From Bacillota bacterium (GTDB taxonomy: Bacteria; Bacillota; DTU065), in assembly GCA_028708605.1 (NCBI GenBank), contig JAQVYS010000006.1, positions 1 through 59,402 of the forward strand: 59,402 nucleotides of DNA, written 5' to 3'. The notes below the pieces were generated by a model that was not told the origin of the DNA, searched no databases, and saw only the letters and a list, made by a program, of their open reading frames with translations. A program made the translations under genes and the position numbers. Shown here in pieces: positions 1-9,703 of this stretch. Numbering within the stretch: position 1 is the first letter of the stretch; each line of letters opens with the position of its first letter.

Positions 1-741
1 GCAATTAGCCACAATAATTTTCTCTCCAGATTTCTCCTTAAAATCTGCCCATTTTTCGCCTGTTAAACGGTTTGAAAAACCGCTTCTTCCTCTTAGACCA
101 GATTCCTTAAGGCTATCAATAATGTTCGCTATTTGGCCGTTTTGAAAATACTTGAACGCAATATTAAAGGCGGACATGCCACCAGCTTTTAAATACTCCT
201 CAAAAGAATGCGGGTCAACTAAACCTGCATTTTTTAAAACCACGCGGGATGCTAAATTAATCGGGAATTTTTGGTTATCCTTAATCTCATTATCTTTATT
301 TATAAGCCCTAATACACCTTCTTCTGGCAAAAGATCATTTTTGACGTAAAGATTAAGGATCTCAGTTGCTTTTTCAATATTTACGTTTTCAAAAAAGACA
401 AGCTTGTTAGCCTTTTCTACGCTAACTATAACCTCATGGCTACAAAGACCAATACAACCCGTTTTCTTTAAGAGCACTTGACCGTTAAAATCGTCGTTTT
501 TTGCGAGTGAACTTTTAAAGAAGTTGTAGACCTTTTTAGCTCCTGCACTAATTCCACAACTACCTAAGCCTACCCTAATAATTGTAGAATCTGAAGCTGG
601 ACTTGAGGCCAGAAAACTTCTCTTGTGCTCTGACAACTGACAAAGAGGCTTTGCACTTTTTAAACAATCTAGAACCTTAAGGCACGGGGTTATATCAGAG
701 TGGGTGCAAAAACCACGCTCTAGTATTATACTCTCAGTCAT
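1..741 (-). CDS. NuoF-like NADH-binding flavoprotein subunit, partial (C-terminus beyond window)
   Basis: This gene is cut by the left edge; 247 codons are visible from an ATG at 741 preceded by GGTGAC. The visible part has a Cys-rich N-terminal extension, a thioredoxin-like [2Fe-2S] segment (GLGSCGISAGA, then TGCIGLCS), and the start of the NuoF domain (LVDPHSFEEYLKAGGMSAF, SGLRGR). Such proteins pass electrons from NAD(P)H through FMN and Fe-S centres in Complex I-like or electron-bifurcating hydrogenase modules. It follows the NuoE-like gene by 25 bp, as expected for such a pair. The glycine-rich loop is unusual: instead of GRGGAGFPTGLKW it reads GRSGFSNRLTGEKW. Family assignment is firm, but the exact complex cannot be told from this end. 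Confidence 0.85.
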   Translation of the reverse strand, partial: MTESIILERGFCTHSDITPCLKVLDCLKSAKPLCQLSEHKRSFLASSPASDSTIIRVGLGSCGISAGAKKVYNFFKSSLAKNDDFNGQVLLKKTGCIGLCSHEVIVSVEKANKLVFFENVNIEKATEILNLYVKNDLLPEEGVLGLINKDNEIKDNQKFPINLASRVVLKNAGLVDPHSFEEYLKAGGMSAFNIAFKYFQNGQIANIIDSLKESGLRGRSGFSNRLTGEKWADFKEKSGEKIIVANC

Positions 742-766
742 ATTGTCACCTCATTTAACTAGATAT

Positions 767-1270
767 CTATAGCATTATTTCGTACTCTTTGATGATCTTT
801 AATACATCCTTTGGCTCTAATTTACCATAAAGGTGCCCATTTACGCGAATTGCAGGAGCTAAGGCACATGCATCTATACAGCTCCTTTGAAACAGCGTAA
901 AAAGTCCGTTTTGTGTGGTCTGGCCGGCTTTAATACCGAGTTCTGCTTCCAAGACGGCTAAAATATCCGTACCATCCTTAACCTTACATCCAGCTCCACT
1001 ACAGACCTCGATAACGTATTTTCCCGGTGGTGAAAACTTAAACTGTTTTGAAAACGTCGCAACACTATAAACTCTTCCTAGAGGAATCCCAAAGTGGTCA
1101 CTGGCAAGATGTAAAACTTCAGTGCTTATATAACCTATGTTTTGTTGAATATCATTAAGTAGCGGCAGTAAATAGTGGGGATCTTTTTTATAGCGTTCAA
1201 AGATCTCTAATACCTGCTGCTTTTTTTCTTTGGCGGCTAATGGCCGAGGAAACTGCACCAAATCCTCCAT
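767..1270 (-). CDS. NuoE-like [2Fe-2S] subunit (HydC/HndA type)
   Basis: This 167-aa protein is a thioredoxin-like [2Fe-2S] ferredoxin subunit that partners NuoF-type flavoproteins. The four ligands have the classic spacing: C90-x4-C95 (CSGAGC) and C131-x3-C135 (CIDAC). The N-terminal helical region (LLPLLNDIQQNIGYIS) and GRVYSVATFSKQF are also typical of the family. A strong AGGTGGCAG ribosome site precedes the ATG. It is the first visible gene of an operon running off the left edge. In clostridia this pair usually belongs to an NAD-linked [FeFe] hydrogenase or formate dehydrogenase; the catalytic subunit lies outside the window. Confidence 0.9.
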   Translation of the reverse strand: MEDLVQFPRPLAAKEKKQQVLEIFERYKKDPHYLLPLLNDIQQNIGYISTEVLHLASDHFGIPLGRVYSVATFSKQFKFSPPGKYVIEVCSGAGCKVKDGTDILAVLEAELGIKAGQTTQNGLFTLFQRSCIDACALAPAIRVNGHLYGKLEPKDVLKIIKEYEIML

Positions 1271-1391
1271 ACTGCCACCTCCTTATCTCTATTTAGTTAG
1301 AAGTTCGCTAAAAATATGTCAATAACCTTTCCTTGTTGACAAAGTTCTCTAAAATGCTAAAATTCAGGGTTCTCACAACTAAAAGTACAAT

Positions 1392-1418
1392 TCTGAAAGA
1401 GGAGGGCTTTCGCCCTCC
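1392..1418 (-). terminator. hairpin after the EEP-family gene
   Basis: A 7-bp perfect GC-rich stem (GGAGGGC/GCCCTCC) with a GAAA loop lies just after the stop at 1426. The downstream tract is only TCTTTC, so termination may be modest. Confidence 0.6.
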
Positions 1419-1425
1419 AAGTAGT

Positions 1426-2289
1426 CTATTTTGCAAGAGTTATTGTAGCCACTATCGGATTATGGTCTGACGCCCCTGACTCTTCGACGATCACGCTTGC
1501 GTCTTTAATTTCCCACTCTCTAGATAGCAAGATATAGTCTATAGCAATAGTTGATTTAGAACCATTTGGATAGGTTGCTCTTAGATGGCTAGGAGTTTCT
1601 TTGGCATCTAAAACGTCTCTGTATCTGCGAAGAATATTTTTCATCTCAGGATCATCCGGCTCTGCGTTAAAATCTCCCATTAAAATCTTTGGACCTCTAG
1701 TTTGTGAAAGCAACGTAGTTATTTCAGCGGTCTGATGCTCTCTTTGGTCCTGTGTTGTAGACAGGTGAGTCGAATAAACATGGACGGTTGTACCGTTTAC
1801 ATCAATCTTTGTTTCTAAAATCGATCTTTTTTCTATTACCCAATTAGCCTCACCTGGCTCTAGCTTACCCCGTCTATAGAGTGTATGAGGATACTGGCTT
1901 ACAATCGGATACTTTGACAAGATAGCGTTACCATACATACCTCTCCCGTGAGTTGTTTCCACATCAAAATACGACGGGGAATACGCCCAGTACATACCCA
2001 ACTTTTCTGCCAGCTCTCCTACTTGATCAGCATAGCCACTTCTGCTTCTTAGGCGGTCTACCTCTTGTAAAGCAATAATATCTGGGTCTTGTTCGCTAAT
2101 CACAGCTGCGACTTTGTCAAGATCAAAGTTTGCAACAACCCAGCCTGGATTATTAGTTGTTGCTCCAATTTGAATATTATAAGTCATAACCTTTAGTGTA
2201 AGACCATCCGCCTCTTCTTCTGCAAAAATTGCACCTGAAAAGACCACAACAACCAAGACTACAACTGCAAGCATTTGCTTAGAAAACAC
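1426..2289 (-). CDS. secreted endonuclease/exonuclease/phosphatase-family hydrolase
   Basis: This 287-aa protein starts with a signal peptide (hydrophobic core residues 7-22, ending near Ala23). The mature part carries the full EEP fold signature: TYNIQ (N38), LQEVD (E76), STHL (H175), MGDFNAEPDDPE (D206, N208), AIDYI (D251) and SDHNP (D275, H276). These residues bind Mg2+ and cleave phosphodiester bonds. Relatives include extracellular nucleases and sphingomyelinase-like or phosphatase enzymes, and the substrate cannot be read from sequence. It stands alone between the Nuo operon and a tRNA gene. Export suggests scavenging of nucleic acid or phosphoesters outside the cell. Confidence 0.85.
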   Translation of the reverse strand: MFSKQMLAVVVLVVVVFSGAIFAEEEADGLTLKVMTYNIQIGATTNNPGWVVANFDLDKVAAVISEQDPDIIALQEVDRLRSRSGYADQVGELAEKLGMYWAYSPSYFDVETTHGRGMYGNAILSKYPIVSQYPHTLYRRGKLEPGEANWVIEKRSILETKIDVNGTTVHVYSTHLSTTQDQREHQTAEITTLLSQTRGPKILMGDFNAEPDDPEMKNILRRYRDVLDAKETPSHLRATYPNGSKSTIAIDYILLSREWEIKDASVIVEESGASDHNPIVATITLAK

Positions 2290-2561
2290 CTATATCCTCC
2301 CCTTTTCCAAGTATTTCACCTAGTTACATTCTATGGCGTAAGAGTAGTTCCCTTCTGTCAGTTCTTGTTTTTCACTCTTTAATCATAACACAGGGAAACT
2401 ATTCTCTTTCTTATTTTCCTACATCATTTTACACTAGCAATTAAGACTTATTTACTACAGGAGACTTCTTAATCCTAGCTTTACATATTGTGGCTATGGC
2501 AGTTAAGACTCGTTTCCACCGTCTCTTTTTGTGTTTTATTCCACTGCAATAAAAAATGGCA
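2290..2561. other. intergenic stretch without recognised gene
   Basis: AT-rich spacer between the EEP-family gene and the tRNA terminator. No open frame with a ribosome site and no RNA motif was recognised. The promoter of the EEP gene presumably lies here. Confidence 0.5.
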
Positions 2562-2599
2562 CAAAAAAACAGAGTAGAAATCTTAAAATCTCTACTCTG
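2562..2599 (-). terminator. intrinsic terminator of the tRNA-Pro gene
   Basis: A stem CAGAGTAGA/TCTACTCTG is followed on the minus strand by seven T residues. It lies about 75 bp after the encoded CCA end of the tRNA. Confidence 0.85.
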
Positions 2600-2673
2600 A
2601 TCATATCTAACTTTTTAGTATTACCTTAAAAAAGCTTCCCATAGATTTGGTTTAAACATGCTTTGAGTTAAAA

Positions 2674-2751
2674 TGGTCGGGCTGACTGGATTTGAACCAG
2701 CGACCTCTTCCACCCCAAGGAAGCGCGCTAGCCAAGCTGCGCCACAGCCCG
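2674..2751 (-). tRNA. tRNA-Pro (anticodon GGG)
   Basis: The minus strand folds into a complete cloverleaf. The acceptor stem is CGGGCTG/CAGCCCG, the D arm starts GCGC, the anticodon stem CTTCC/GGAAG encloses the loop TTGGGGT (anticodon GGG), and the T arm is GCTGG-TTCGAAT-CCAGT. Discriminator A is followed by an encoded CCA. GGG decodes CCC and CCU proline codons. It is a lone tRNA gene with its own terminator. Confidence 0.95.
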
Positions 2752-2836
2752 AAACTCAAAGAAAAACCTTTCACGCTACAAAGTATATTTTAGCACAAAC
2801 CATTATAAAATCAAGAGACAAACCAATAATAGTGAC

Positions 2837-3718
2837 TTAATTCTCTGCAATGATTTTTGTGCTATTTGTTCCAAGGATTATATGCACGACCTCGTTTTGC
2901 AGGTGGTGCTTAGATGACCAGATCTCTGATAGCTCTTTTACGTCACGCTCTGCCTCTTGTATTCCAGAATTTTTCAAATACAAAAGTGTTGGACCTGAAC
3001 CTGAAATGATAAGCTTCCCGTCTCGCTTTTTGGCTTCTTTAGAGAGATCTTTGTACCCTGGGATCAACTCTCCTCTATACGGTTCATGAATTTTGTCGGA
3101 CAGCGCATCCAAAAACATCTCACTGTCTCCACGCTCTAAAGCTATGACAAGCTGAGCTAAAAGACCACTGTTTCCTACAGCTACATCCCTTGAAACAGTA
3201 CTAGGAAGCACCTTTCTTGCAGCTTTTGTGGATATCTTATAGTCAGGAACTAAAGCAAAGCTTTCTACAAAAGGCGCAGGGAGCTTAATAAACGTTGTAG
3301 CGGTTGAAAGTATTACCCCTCCTAATAAAGCTGGCGCAACATTGTCAGGATGTCCCTCGATTTCAATCGCTTTTTGAAGAAGCTCGTGTGTAGTCAATGG
3401 CTTCTTGCAGAGCTCGTTTGCAAGTACTAATGCCCCTACAATTGCCGCAGAGGAAGAACCCAAACCTCGTGCAAAAGGTATGCGATTCAGTGTTTTTAGG
3501 GCAAACGGCCTTTCTATGCCATGCTCTTTTAAGAACTCTACCATTACCTTAAAGACTAGATGGTCTTTCATCGAGGCGTCTTCTGTATACCCTGTCTCAT
3601 TAAGAGAATAGTCTTCTGCAAACTCCGCCTCAACTTCCATCTCTAAATCTAGACTTGCTCCAACAAGGTCAAAGCCTGGTCCAAGATTTGCAGTGGTAGC
3701 TGGCACTAAAGCTCTCAT
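2837..3718 (-). CDS. thrB: homoserine kinase
   Basis: This 293-aa cytosolic GHMP-family kinase phosphorylates L-homoserine with ATP, the step before threonine synthase. It shows the GHMP signatures: an N-terminal substrate motif ([12 protein letters not shown]), the ATP-binding loop [12 protein letters not shown] (residues 81-92), [13 protein letters not shown], and a C-terminal SGSGPTLL. Length fits the family. Its ATG overlaps the end of thrC (3715-3718), so it is translationally coupled as the last gene of hom-thrC-thrB. Confidence 0.97.
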   Translation of the reverse strand: MRALVPATTANLGPGFDLVGASLDLEMEVEAEFAEDYSLNETGYTEDASMKDHLVFKVMVEFLKEHGIERPFALKTLNRIPFARGLGSSSAAIVGALVLANELCKKPLTTHELLQKAIEIEGHPDNVAPALLGGVILSTATTFIKLPAPFVESFALVPDYKISTKAARKVLPSTVSRDVAVGNSGLLAQLVIALERGDSEMFLDALSDKIHEPYRGELIPGYKDLSKEAKKRDGKLIISGSGPTLLYLKNSGIQEAERDVKELSEIWSSKHHLQNEVVHIILGTNSTKIIAEN

Positions 3719-4758
3719 AGCACAACCTCTTCTATAGCTGTAATATCGTTTTGAACATGGAAGATCTCAGGGGCCTGTTTAATTGCATTATCGGGGTCTT
3801 TAAGGCCATTTCCTGTTAAGACCATTACTACTTTACTCCCAGTTTCTATACCTTTTCCATATTTCAAAAAGCCAGCAACTGAAGCTGCTGAAGCAGGTTC
3901 GCAAAATACACCGCAATTCTTAGCAATAAGTTTGTATGCTTCCAAAATCTCTTCATCGCTAACCTTTTCAATACGACCTTTAGATTGGTCTCTAGCATTT
4001 ACAGCTTTGTCCCAGCTTGCTGGGTTGCCTATTCTAATAGCAGTTGCAACAGTCTCTGGATTTTCAAAAACTCTGTTTTCTACAATTGGAGCTGCCCCTG
4101 CAGCCTGCATACCCCACATCTTTGGTAACTTGGTTGAAATGCCTTCTTTTAGATATTGGTTAAAGCCCATAAAATAGGCACTGATATTGCCAGCATTGCC
4201 TACTGGAATTAGAAGATAGTCAGGAGCATCTGAAAGATCATCAACGATCTCAAAAGCAGCAGTTTTCTGTCCTTCGAGTCTATATGGATTAATAGAGTTC
4301 ACTAGAGCTATCGGGTGCTTTTGACAAAGCTCCCGTACATACTTTAGGCAGTCATCAAAGTTTCCATCAACAGCTACAACTTTGGCGCCATAGATCATTG
4401 ACTGAGCTAACTTACCTAAGGCAATATTGCCATCTGGAATAAGCACTACTGACTTCATTCCACACCTTGCAGCGTAAGCGGCAGCAGAGGCTGAGGTATT
4501 TCCGGTCGAAGCGCACATTACCACTTGCATGCCATCTTCTTTAGCTTTAGTTACCGCCATAGTCATCCCTCGGTCTTTAAAAGATCCAGTAGGGTTTAAA
4601 CCTTCATATTTTACATAAATCTCTCCTTTAAAACCTGCTATTTTTGCGAGTTCTGGTACAGGTATTAAAGGTGTGTTACCTTCATATAGAGTTACAACCT
4701 CTGTGTTTTCATTTACTGGTAAGTATTTTTTATAACGATCTATTAACCCTTTATACAT
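3715..4758 (-). CDS. thrC: threonine synthase
   Basis: This 347-aa PLP enzyme converts O-phosphohomoserine to L-threonine. The Schiff-base lysine is K61 in GSFKDRGM; the Asn-binding segment [19 protein letters not shown] and the phosphate-loop-like [10 protein letters not shown] are present. The length matches the short bacterial threonine synthases. It starts directly behind hom and overlaps thrB by 4 bp, so the three enzymes are made from one message. Confidence 0.97.
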   Translation of the reverse strand: MYKGLIDRYKKYLPVNENTEVVTLYEGNTPLIPVPELAKIAGFKGEIYVKYEGLNPTGSFKDRGMTMAVTKAKEDGMQVVMCASTGNTSASAAAYAARCGMKSVVLIPDGNIALGKLAQSMIYGAKVVAVDGNFDDCLKYVRELCQKHPIALVNSINPYRLEGQKTAAFEIVDDLSDAPDYLLIPVGNAGNISAYFMGFNQYLKEGISTKLPKMWGMQAAGAAPIVENRVFENPETVATAIRIGNPASWDKAVNARDQSKGRIEKVSDEEILEAYKLIAKNCGVFCEPASAASVAGFLKYGKGIETGSKVVMVLTGNGLKDPDNAIKQAPEIFHVQNDITAIEEVVL

Positions 4759-4759
4759 C

Positions 4760-6067
4760 CTACTTCCCTCTTTCTACTCTGATAACATTGGCAACATCCT
4801 TGACACAAGAGAGACCACCGATTGTCTTAAGTCCTTGGCAAAGTCCACCGTAATTTACTTCGTGAGTTACAAAGACAAGTGGTACTTGGTCTTGCGCTCT
4901 ACCTTCTTGGATAACAGAAGCTACGCTAACCCCGTTTTTTCCTAGGATGTTAGCTATCTCTCCCAAAACGCCAGGTCGATCCTCAACCATGAGACGTACA
5001 TAAAAGCTTCCTGCTGTTTCAGTTACAGGCACAGCTTTCCCTTTAACAAATTTACGTGGCAGAAGTGTCTTTGAACCAGAGAGAACTCTAGCTGCTGAAA
5101 CTATATCTCCAACTACCGCACTAGCAGTAGGATATCTTCCCGCTCCGCGCCCATAGAGCATTAACTCACCAACTTCTTCACTTTCAACAAAGACAGCATT
5201 AAAGACATTGTTTACTGAGGCCAAAGGATGATTTAAAGGAATTAAAGTCGGATGAACCCTTGCTTCGATACCTAATTCAGTCTTTTTGCCAACTGCAAGC
5301 AATTTAATAGCATAGCCAAGGTCTTTAGCGAAGCAGATATCCATCGTATCGATCTTTCTAATGCCTTCACAGTGCAAATCAGAAAGCTGGATATGAGTAT
5401 CAAAGGCAAGCGCAACTAAAACTGTAAGCTTATGAGCAGCATCTAAGCCATCTACATCGGCGGTAGGATCTGCTTCTGCATAGCCTAGACTTTGAGCCTC
5501 ATCTAAGACTTCTGCAAAGGATCTTCCTTCAGTGGTCATCTTGGTGAGAATGTAGTTAGTAGTTCCGTTAATAATCCCCATTACGCTAGTAATAGTGTTA
5601 CCAACTAAAGACTCTGTTAGCGGGGTAATCAAGGGGATCCCTCCCCCAACACTTGCTTCGTAATAAAGAGGCACTTCATTTTTTCTAGCTAAATCAAAAA
5701 GCTCTGCACCAAAGTGTGCAAGGACAGCTTTATTAGCTGTTACAACAGCCTTTTTTGCCTCAAGGGCTTTAACAATATACTCTTTCGCAACTTCTAGCCC
5801 GCCAATTAACTCAACTACTATATCAATATCTTGATCCTGCAGGATCTCCTCAAGATCCTTGGCATACATCTCAGGGCTTAAATCGATGTCACGTTTTTTG
5901 TTAGGGTTTCTGACTAACACCTTTTTAACTTCTAAATCAACGCCACTGCGATTAAAGATCATTGCTCTATTTTTAGAAAGAATGTCTACGACTCCTATAC
6001 CTACTGTACCAAGACCTAAAATAGCTACTCCGATTTTGCCTTCTTTCAATTTATTTAGACAACACAA
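4760..6067 (-). CDS. hom: homoserine dehydrogenase with C-terminal ACT domain
   Basis: This 435-aa enzyme reduces aspartate semialdehyde to homoserine. Visible parts are the Rossmann motif GLGTVGIG, the linker TANKAVLA, the catalytic region GGGIPLI...[11 protein letters not shown], and a C-terminal ACT domain ([16 protein letters not shown]) that usually gives threonine feedback inhibition. The start is uncertain. The open frame begins at a TTG at 6067 with AGGTGG about 17 nt upstream, and a second TTG five codons later is possible. It heads hom-thrC-thrB. Confidence 0.95.
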   Translation of the reverse strand: MCCLNKLKEGKIGVAILGLGTVGIGVVDILSKNRAMIFNRSGVDLEVKKVLVRNPNKKRDIDLSPEMYAKDLEEILQDQDIDIVVELIGGLEVAKEYIVKALEAKKAVVTANKAVLAHFGAELFDLARKNEVPLYYEASVGGGIPLITPLTESLVGNTITSVMGIINGTTNYILTKMTTEGRSFAEVLDEAQSLGYAEADPTADVDGLDAAHKLTVLVALAFDTHIQLSDLHCEGIRKIDTMDICFAKDLGYAIKLLAVGKKTELGIEARVHPTLIPLNHPLASVNNVFNAVFVESEEVGELMLYGRGAGRYPTASAVVGDIVSAARVLSGSKTLLPRKFVKGKAVPVTETAGSFYVRLMVEDRPGVLGEIANILGKNGVSVASVIQEGRAQDQVPLVFVTHEVNYGGLCQGLKTIGGLSCVKDVANVIRVERGK

Positions 6068-6124
6068 TAAGTGCTGTCTGCACCACCTTTCCTATATCCT
6101 TACCCAATGGCTAATGTTTTTCCT

Positions 6125-6154
6125 ATTCTACCACAGATTAAATCATTTGGTAAA
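6125..6154 (-). promoter_or_regulatory. candidate sigma-A promoter for hom-thrC-thrB
   Basis: On the minus strand TTTACC and TAGAAT are separated by 18 bp, about 60 bp before the hom start. This is close to the housekeeping consensus. No T-box or threonine attenuator was recognised between it and the gene. Confidence 0.45.
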
Positions 6155-6290
6155 CGATGTTCGCATAAATTAACGTTCCTTTTCAAAAAGATCGGCAAAA
6201 GTATGTAAATATCTATGCAATTCTGCTCTTTCGCAGGGCTTGACTTGAGCTAATACAATTTAAATCAAACTTCATTGCTCAAAATTATCT

Positions 6291-6324
6291 AAAAAAGGGG
6301 CTGTCCACTTGTAGGACAGCCTCT
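6291..6324 (-). terminator. intrinsic terminator after HU gene
   Basis: An 11-bp stem (AGAGGCTGTCC paired with GGACAGCCCCT) is followed by a T-run on the minus strand, about 35 bp after the HU stop codon. Confidence 0.85.
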
Positions 6325-6357
6325 AATTTCCTAAACCTCTTTTAGGAGTTTCAAAAG

Positions 6358-6645
6358 TTACTTAACAGCTTCTTTCAAAGCCTTACCAGGTTTGAAAGCA
6401 GGGACGTCGCGAGCAGGAATTTCGATTGTTTTACCTGGATCACGTGGGTTGCGACCAGTCCTAGCTTGGCGATGCCGTACCTCGAATGTACCAAAACCTA
6501 CTAATTGAACTCTTCTTCCATTTGCCAAAGCCTCAGTAATGCTCTCTAACACAGCGTTTAAAACTTTCTCCGCATCCTTTTTAGATACCCCAGCTTTTTC
6601 TGCTATGTTCCCTACCAACTCACCCTTGGTCATACCTTTGGACAT
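6358..6645 (-). CDS. hup: HU-family DNA-binding protein
   Basis: This small basic nucleoid protein dimerises and bends DNA. The ATG at 6645 is chosen because GGGAGGTG lies just upstream; it gives 95 aa, the normal HU size. A longer open frame to 6762 has no such site. Typical features are the N-terminal helical half (MTKGELVGNIAEKAGVSKKD), GFGTFEVRHRQARTGRNP in the beta arm, and the FKPGKALKEAV end. It has its own terminator and follows spoIVA, an arrangement common in clostridia. Confidence 0.96.
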   Translation of the reverse strand: MSKGMTKGELVGNIAEKAGVSKKDAEKVLNAVLESITEALANGRRVQLVGFGTFEVRHRQARTGRNPRDPGKTIEIPARDVPAFKPGKALKEAVK

Positions 6646-6770
6646 ATAGTTCACCTCCCAAATCTCACCTAACCTCTCAGAACTCTCGTCCCTAGTAGCC
6701 TCCTTGTTAGGTGGTCTTGCTAATAAATTCGCACAAATTAAAGTTTTTCCTTCTTTTTCCAATAAAATTC

Positions 6771-6795
6771 TAGGAAGAGCTTTTTGCTCTTCCTA
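6771..6795 (-). terminator. terminator overlapping the spoIVA stop codon
   Basis: A perfect 10-bp stem (TAGGAAGAGC/GCTCTTCCTA) with an AAAAA loop starts at the TAG stop itself and is followed by GAATTTT. Confidence 0.65.
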
Positions 6796-8274
6796 AAAAA
6801 TGATACATATTAACCCGCCACTACCATCATTTATGATGCGCTCAAGGGTCTCCTGAAGCTTTTCTTGAGCGTTAAACGGCATACGATAAAGCTTCCCTTC
6901 AATACCACCAAGCATCATGTCAGACAGAGATTTTCCCAAAAAGTCTTTTTCCCAAATTGCTCCAGGATCTGCAGCAAAGTCAGATTCTAGTTGGCTCACA
7001 AACTCTTCTCCTTGTCTTTCGGTGCCAACAAATGGGGTGACCTCTGCATAGATATCTGCTTTGATAATATGGTACGACGGAGCAGAAGCTTTTAATCTGA
7101 TCCCAAATCTGCTACCTTGTTTAATCGCTTCAGGCGACTCAAGCACAATATCGTCTTTGCCAGGCTTAACGATTCCATATCCTTTGTTTCTAACTTCTTG
7201 CATTGCAATTGCAACCTTATCGTATTCCTTCTTAGAACTACCAAGCTCTATTAAGAGACTAAACAGACTTGCTTCGTCTTCGACTATAAAGCCGGTGATT
7301 TCCTCTAAGATGTCATAAAAGACTTTGGCTTTAACGTTTAGCTGGATTCTAGCTCTGCCTTGGCCTAAATCTAGATCCGTAGTTACTACCGACTCAAGTT
7401 CTACAATATCGGCAAGAAGCTTTTCTTTCGACCAGCCTACTTGTTTTGCTTTAGTAATACCTGCAACATTTTCAAAGATAGCCTCTTCAAATGTCTCTCT
7501 TAGCTCATGGTCAAAAGGTAATTCACTTACCCATTCAGGCAAATCAACAGCGATCTCCCTAAGTGGGAACTCAAATAGAAGACTAGAAAGAATATCACCA
7601 ATCTGTGATTCTGTTAAATGGAGGCAATCAACAGGTACTACACTCACCTCATAACGAGCAGACAACTCTTGTGCTAAGGTAATTGTATTCTCATTATTTG
7701 GAGTCATGGAGTTTAATAACACAATAAATGGCTTACCTAATTCTTTTAACTCTCTAACAACGCGCTCTTCAGCATCTAGATAATTATCTCTTGGTAGATC
7801 GGTGATTGAACCATCTGTAGTTACAACTAGACCAATGTTAGAATGATCTTGGATAACTTTGCGTGTACCAATCTCAGCAGCTTTTTCAAAGCTAATCTCT
7901 TCCTCGTTCCATGGTGTGCGAACTAACCTTAGTCCTTCGTCGTTAAAATACCCTAAAGCTCCAGAAACTGTGTAACCAACACAATCAACCAACCTTAGAC
8001 TTGCTTTCATTCCTTCCTGAAGTTCCACTGTTACTGCCTCATCTGGTACAAACTTAGGTTCTGTGGTCATAATCATTTTCCCTGAACCACTTTGAGGTAA
8101 TTCATCACGGGTACGTTTTCTTAGCTGTTCATCTTTAATTAGTGGTAATACCATGAGGTCTACAAATCTTTTTATAAAAGTGGATTTACCTGTACGAACC
8201 GGGCCGACAACTCCGATATAGATATCGCCCCGGGTACGGGCTACTATGTCTTTAAATACTGCTGTAGCTTCCAT
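6793..8274 (-). CDS. spoIVA: stage IV sporulation protein A, coat morphogenetic ATPase
   Basis: This 493-aa protein polymerises with ATP hydrolysis on the forespore surface to form the base layer of the spore coat. The Walker A loop GPVRTGKST lies at residues 24-32; RLVDCVGY is the switch-like segment. The C-terminus ends GGLICIIF, as in other SpoIVA proteins, a hydrophobic tail needed for membrane targeting. Length matches the family (about 492 aa). The ATG at 8274 follows GGGAGGGGAG. It is transcribed alone; a sigma-E promoter is expected upstream but I could not place it with confidence. Confidence 0.97.
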   Translation of the reverse strand: MEATAVFKDIVARTRGDIYIGVVGPVRTGKSTFIKRFVDLMVLPLIKDEQLRKRTRDELPQSGSGKMIMTTEPKFVPDEAVTVELQEGMKASLRLVDCVGYTVSGALGYFNDEGLRLVRTPWNEEEISFEKAAEIGTRKVIQDHSNIGLVVTTDGSITDLPRDNYLDAEERVVRELKELGKPFIVLLNSMTPNNENTITLAQELSARYEVSVVPVDCLHLTESQIGDILSSLLFEFPLREIAVDLPEWVSELPFDHELRETFEEAIFENVAGITKAKQVGWSKEKLLADIVELESVVTTDLDLGQGRARIQLNVKAKVFYDILEEITGFIVEDEASLFSLLIELGSSKKEYDKVAIAMQEVRNKGYGIVKPGKDDIVLESPEAIKQGSRFGIRLKASAPSYHIIKADIYAEVTPFVGTERQGEEFVSQLESDFAADPGAIWEKDFLGKSLSDMMLGGIEGKLYRMPFNAQEKLQETLERIINDGSGGLICIIF

Positions 8275-8506
8275 ACTTTTCTCCCCTCCCAGGCTTGAAA
8301 TAACTCTAAAAGACAGATCTCTTTCTCTTAAAAAGTATGCAACTTAGGATACAAGAAGAACAAAAACCTAGTTTAAAAAGATGATATAAATAGTCCTCAG
8401 AATAAACATCTGCTGACTATTTATATTATTCTAGACCCAAACAAAGACCAATTATAGAAGTTTTCCTTTGGTTTTTCCAAAAGTTGGCGCCAATTATTGG
8501 TTTTTT

Positions 8507-8719
8507 CTATAGCTTTCTTACTATAATCGCGAGGTCTTTACCCACTACATCGAGCTTGTCAGCGCTTATTGTTGTAACGCTACTAATACCTAAAAAGCCA
8601 ATTTTTCTAATATCTATCGTCCATTTCAAATTGCTAGGTTGTAGGTGAAGAGTAGTCTCCTCTTCTAAGCTGCAATCTAGACAGCCTTTTTGCCTTCCAA
8701 AAGACCAATTAGCCCCTTT
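8507..8719 (-). pseudogene. orphan coding-like fragment
   Basis: A 70-codon open stretch on the minus strand has protein-like composition (includes GCLDCSLEEET and LKWTIDIRKIGFLG) but no start codon or ribosome site. It may be the tail of a decayed gene. I do not recognise the family. Confidence 0.25.
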
Positions 8720-8790
8720 TCAGTATATTTAAGAGTCGACTTATGGATGCAAATTTAATCATCGTAAGTCTTAAGTATTGCTGGAATCCT

Positions 8791-9344
8791 TTAGTTCCAA
8801 AACGGCGGATAATACACGGATTTGTAAGCGTTTATAGACTGATAAGCATACTTAAAAACCGAATGCTTGCAGTTTTCAAGCGTATTAGGACTTGCCATAA
8901 ACTCTAGATCGATTTCATTTTTCAAATGAAGCTTTTCTTTATAATGATCTAGAGACACTATCTTATCTTTTGACCTTACTTTTTGATAAATCCCGATGAA
9001 ACTAGTTGAAACCCTAAATGTTTAGAAGCATTTTTAAGCTTTGCATGAAGATAAAAAACCTTGGTCATCATTATGCCATTCTTTAATTTGCTAGTAATAG
9101 GTTGTCCAATAAGTTGCTTAAGAAACGGCCTTAAGTCAATACTTCTAATAGTCCAACGAAATTTTAGTTTTTGCCATAAAAAAAGACCCTTAAGGTGAAG
9201 GATGTTAAGCCTGAACTTTGTTTTCAGTTCTATCTTCTTATACACATTCTTAGCTTCTTTTAATATTTCTGTTAATTTTATTGGCTTTTCTAAATACTCA
9301 TCTTTTTTTCTTTTCAGAAATCTTGACGATCTTACAAATCTCAA
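8791..9344 (-). pseudogene. probable frameshifted remnant of an unrecognised gene
   Basis: The first part (9344 to 8976, 122 codons, very basic) is followed without a gap by a second coding-like stretch in another frame that ends YYPPFWN at 8791. The switch falls in a run of A residues (GFIKK to VRSKDK), which suggests a single-base slip. No ribosome site was seen before the ATG at 9344. I do not recognise the family; an old mobile-element or phage gene is possible. Surrounding DNA for about 1.4 kb contains no intact gene. Confidence 0.3.
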
Positions 9345-9658
9345 TTCTCATGCCATCTGTGCGATAAATAAGCGCCGTTTAAGTTTATAGCCTATAAGTA
9401 AGTTCAGAAAGGAGCTTAGAACGCAGTGCCTTTTCTATTTGTAGTGTGTAGAACCCATTTATTTGTACGATGTCTTAGTTGATCAGCTAGTTAACCTCTG
9501 TTTCTGTAGCAGAGCAGTCAAAAGCTCTCTTTCACAGTGTGTTCTTAATGTTTCTTTTACTGACCTCTGACATGGATGTGGAGAAGAATAAAACCTGTTT
9601 TTATTTCACTCATTATTTAGCATTCTCTTTGGGGCTTGGTTTTGTTAAAGTTATGATC
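9345..9658. other. intergenic stretch without recognised gene
   Basis: No supported open frame, RNA gene or repeat was seen. Together with the two fragments to its left it forms the largest gene-poor stretch outside the intron regions. Confidence 0.5.
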
Positions 9659-9697
9659 AAAAAAAGACCATCTTCCTTTTTTGCCGATGGTCTTTTT
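9659..9697 (-). terminator. intrinsic terminator after plsY
   Basis: A 12-bp stem AAAAAGACCATC/GATGGTCTTTTT is T-rich at both ends. It lies just after the plsY stop and could also work on the plus strand. Confidence 0.8.
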
Positions 9698-9703
9698 GTA
9701 AGG

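Noticed and set aside
6068-6290. T-box leader upstream of hom
   Set aside because: No T-box sequence (TGGNACCGCG) or terminator/antiterminator pair was found.
6358-6762. Longer 134-aa reading of HU
   Set aside because: The extra N-terminus has no ribosome site and is not HU-like; ATG at 6645 has GGGAGGTG.
8275-8400. Sigma-E promoter of spoIVA
   Set aside because: A -10-like GCATACTT is present but no acceptable -35 at the right distance, so I did not annotate it.
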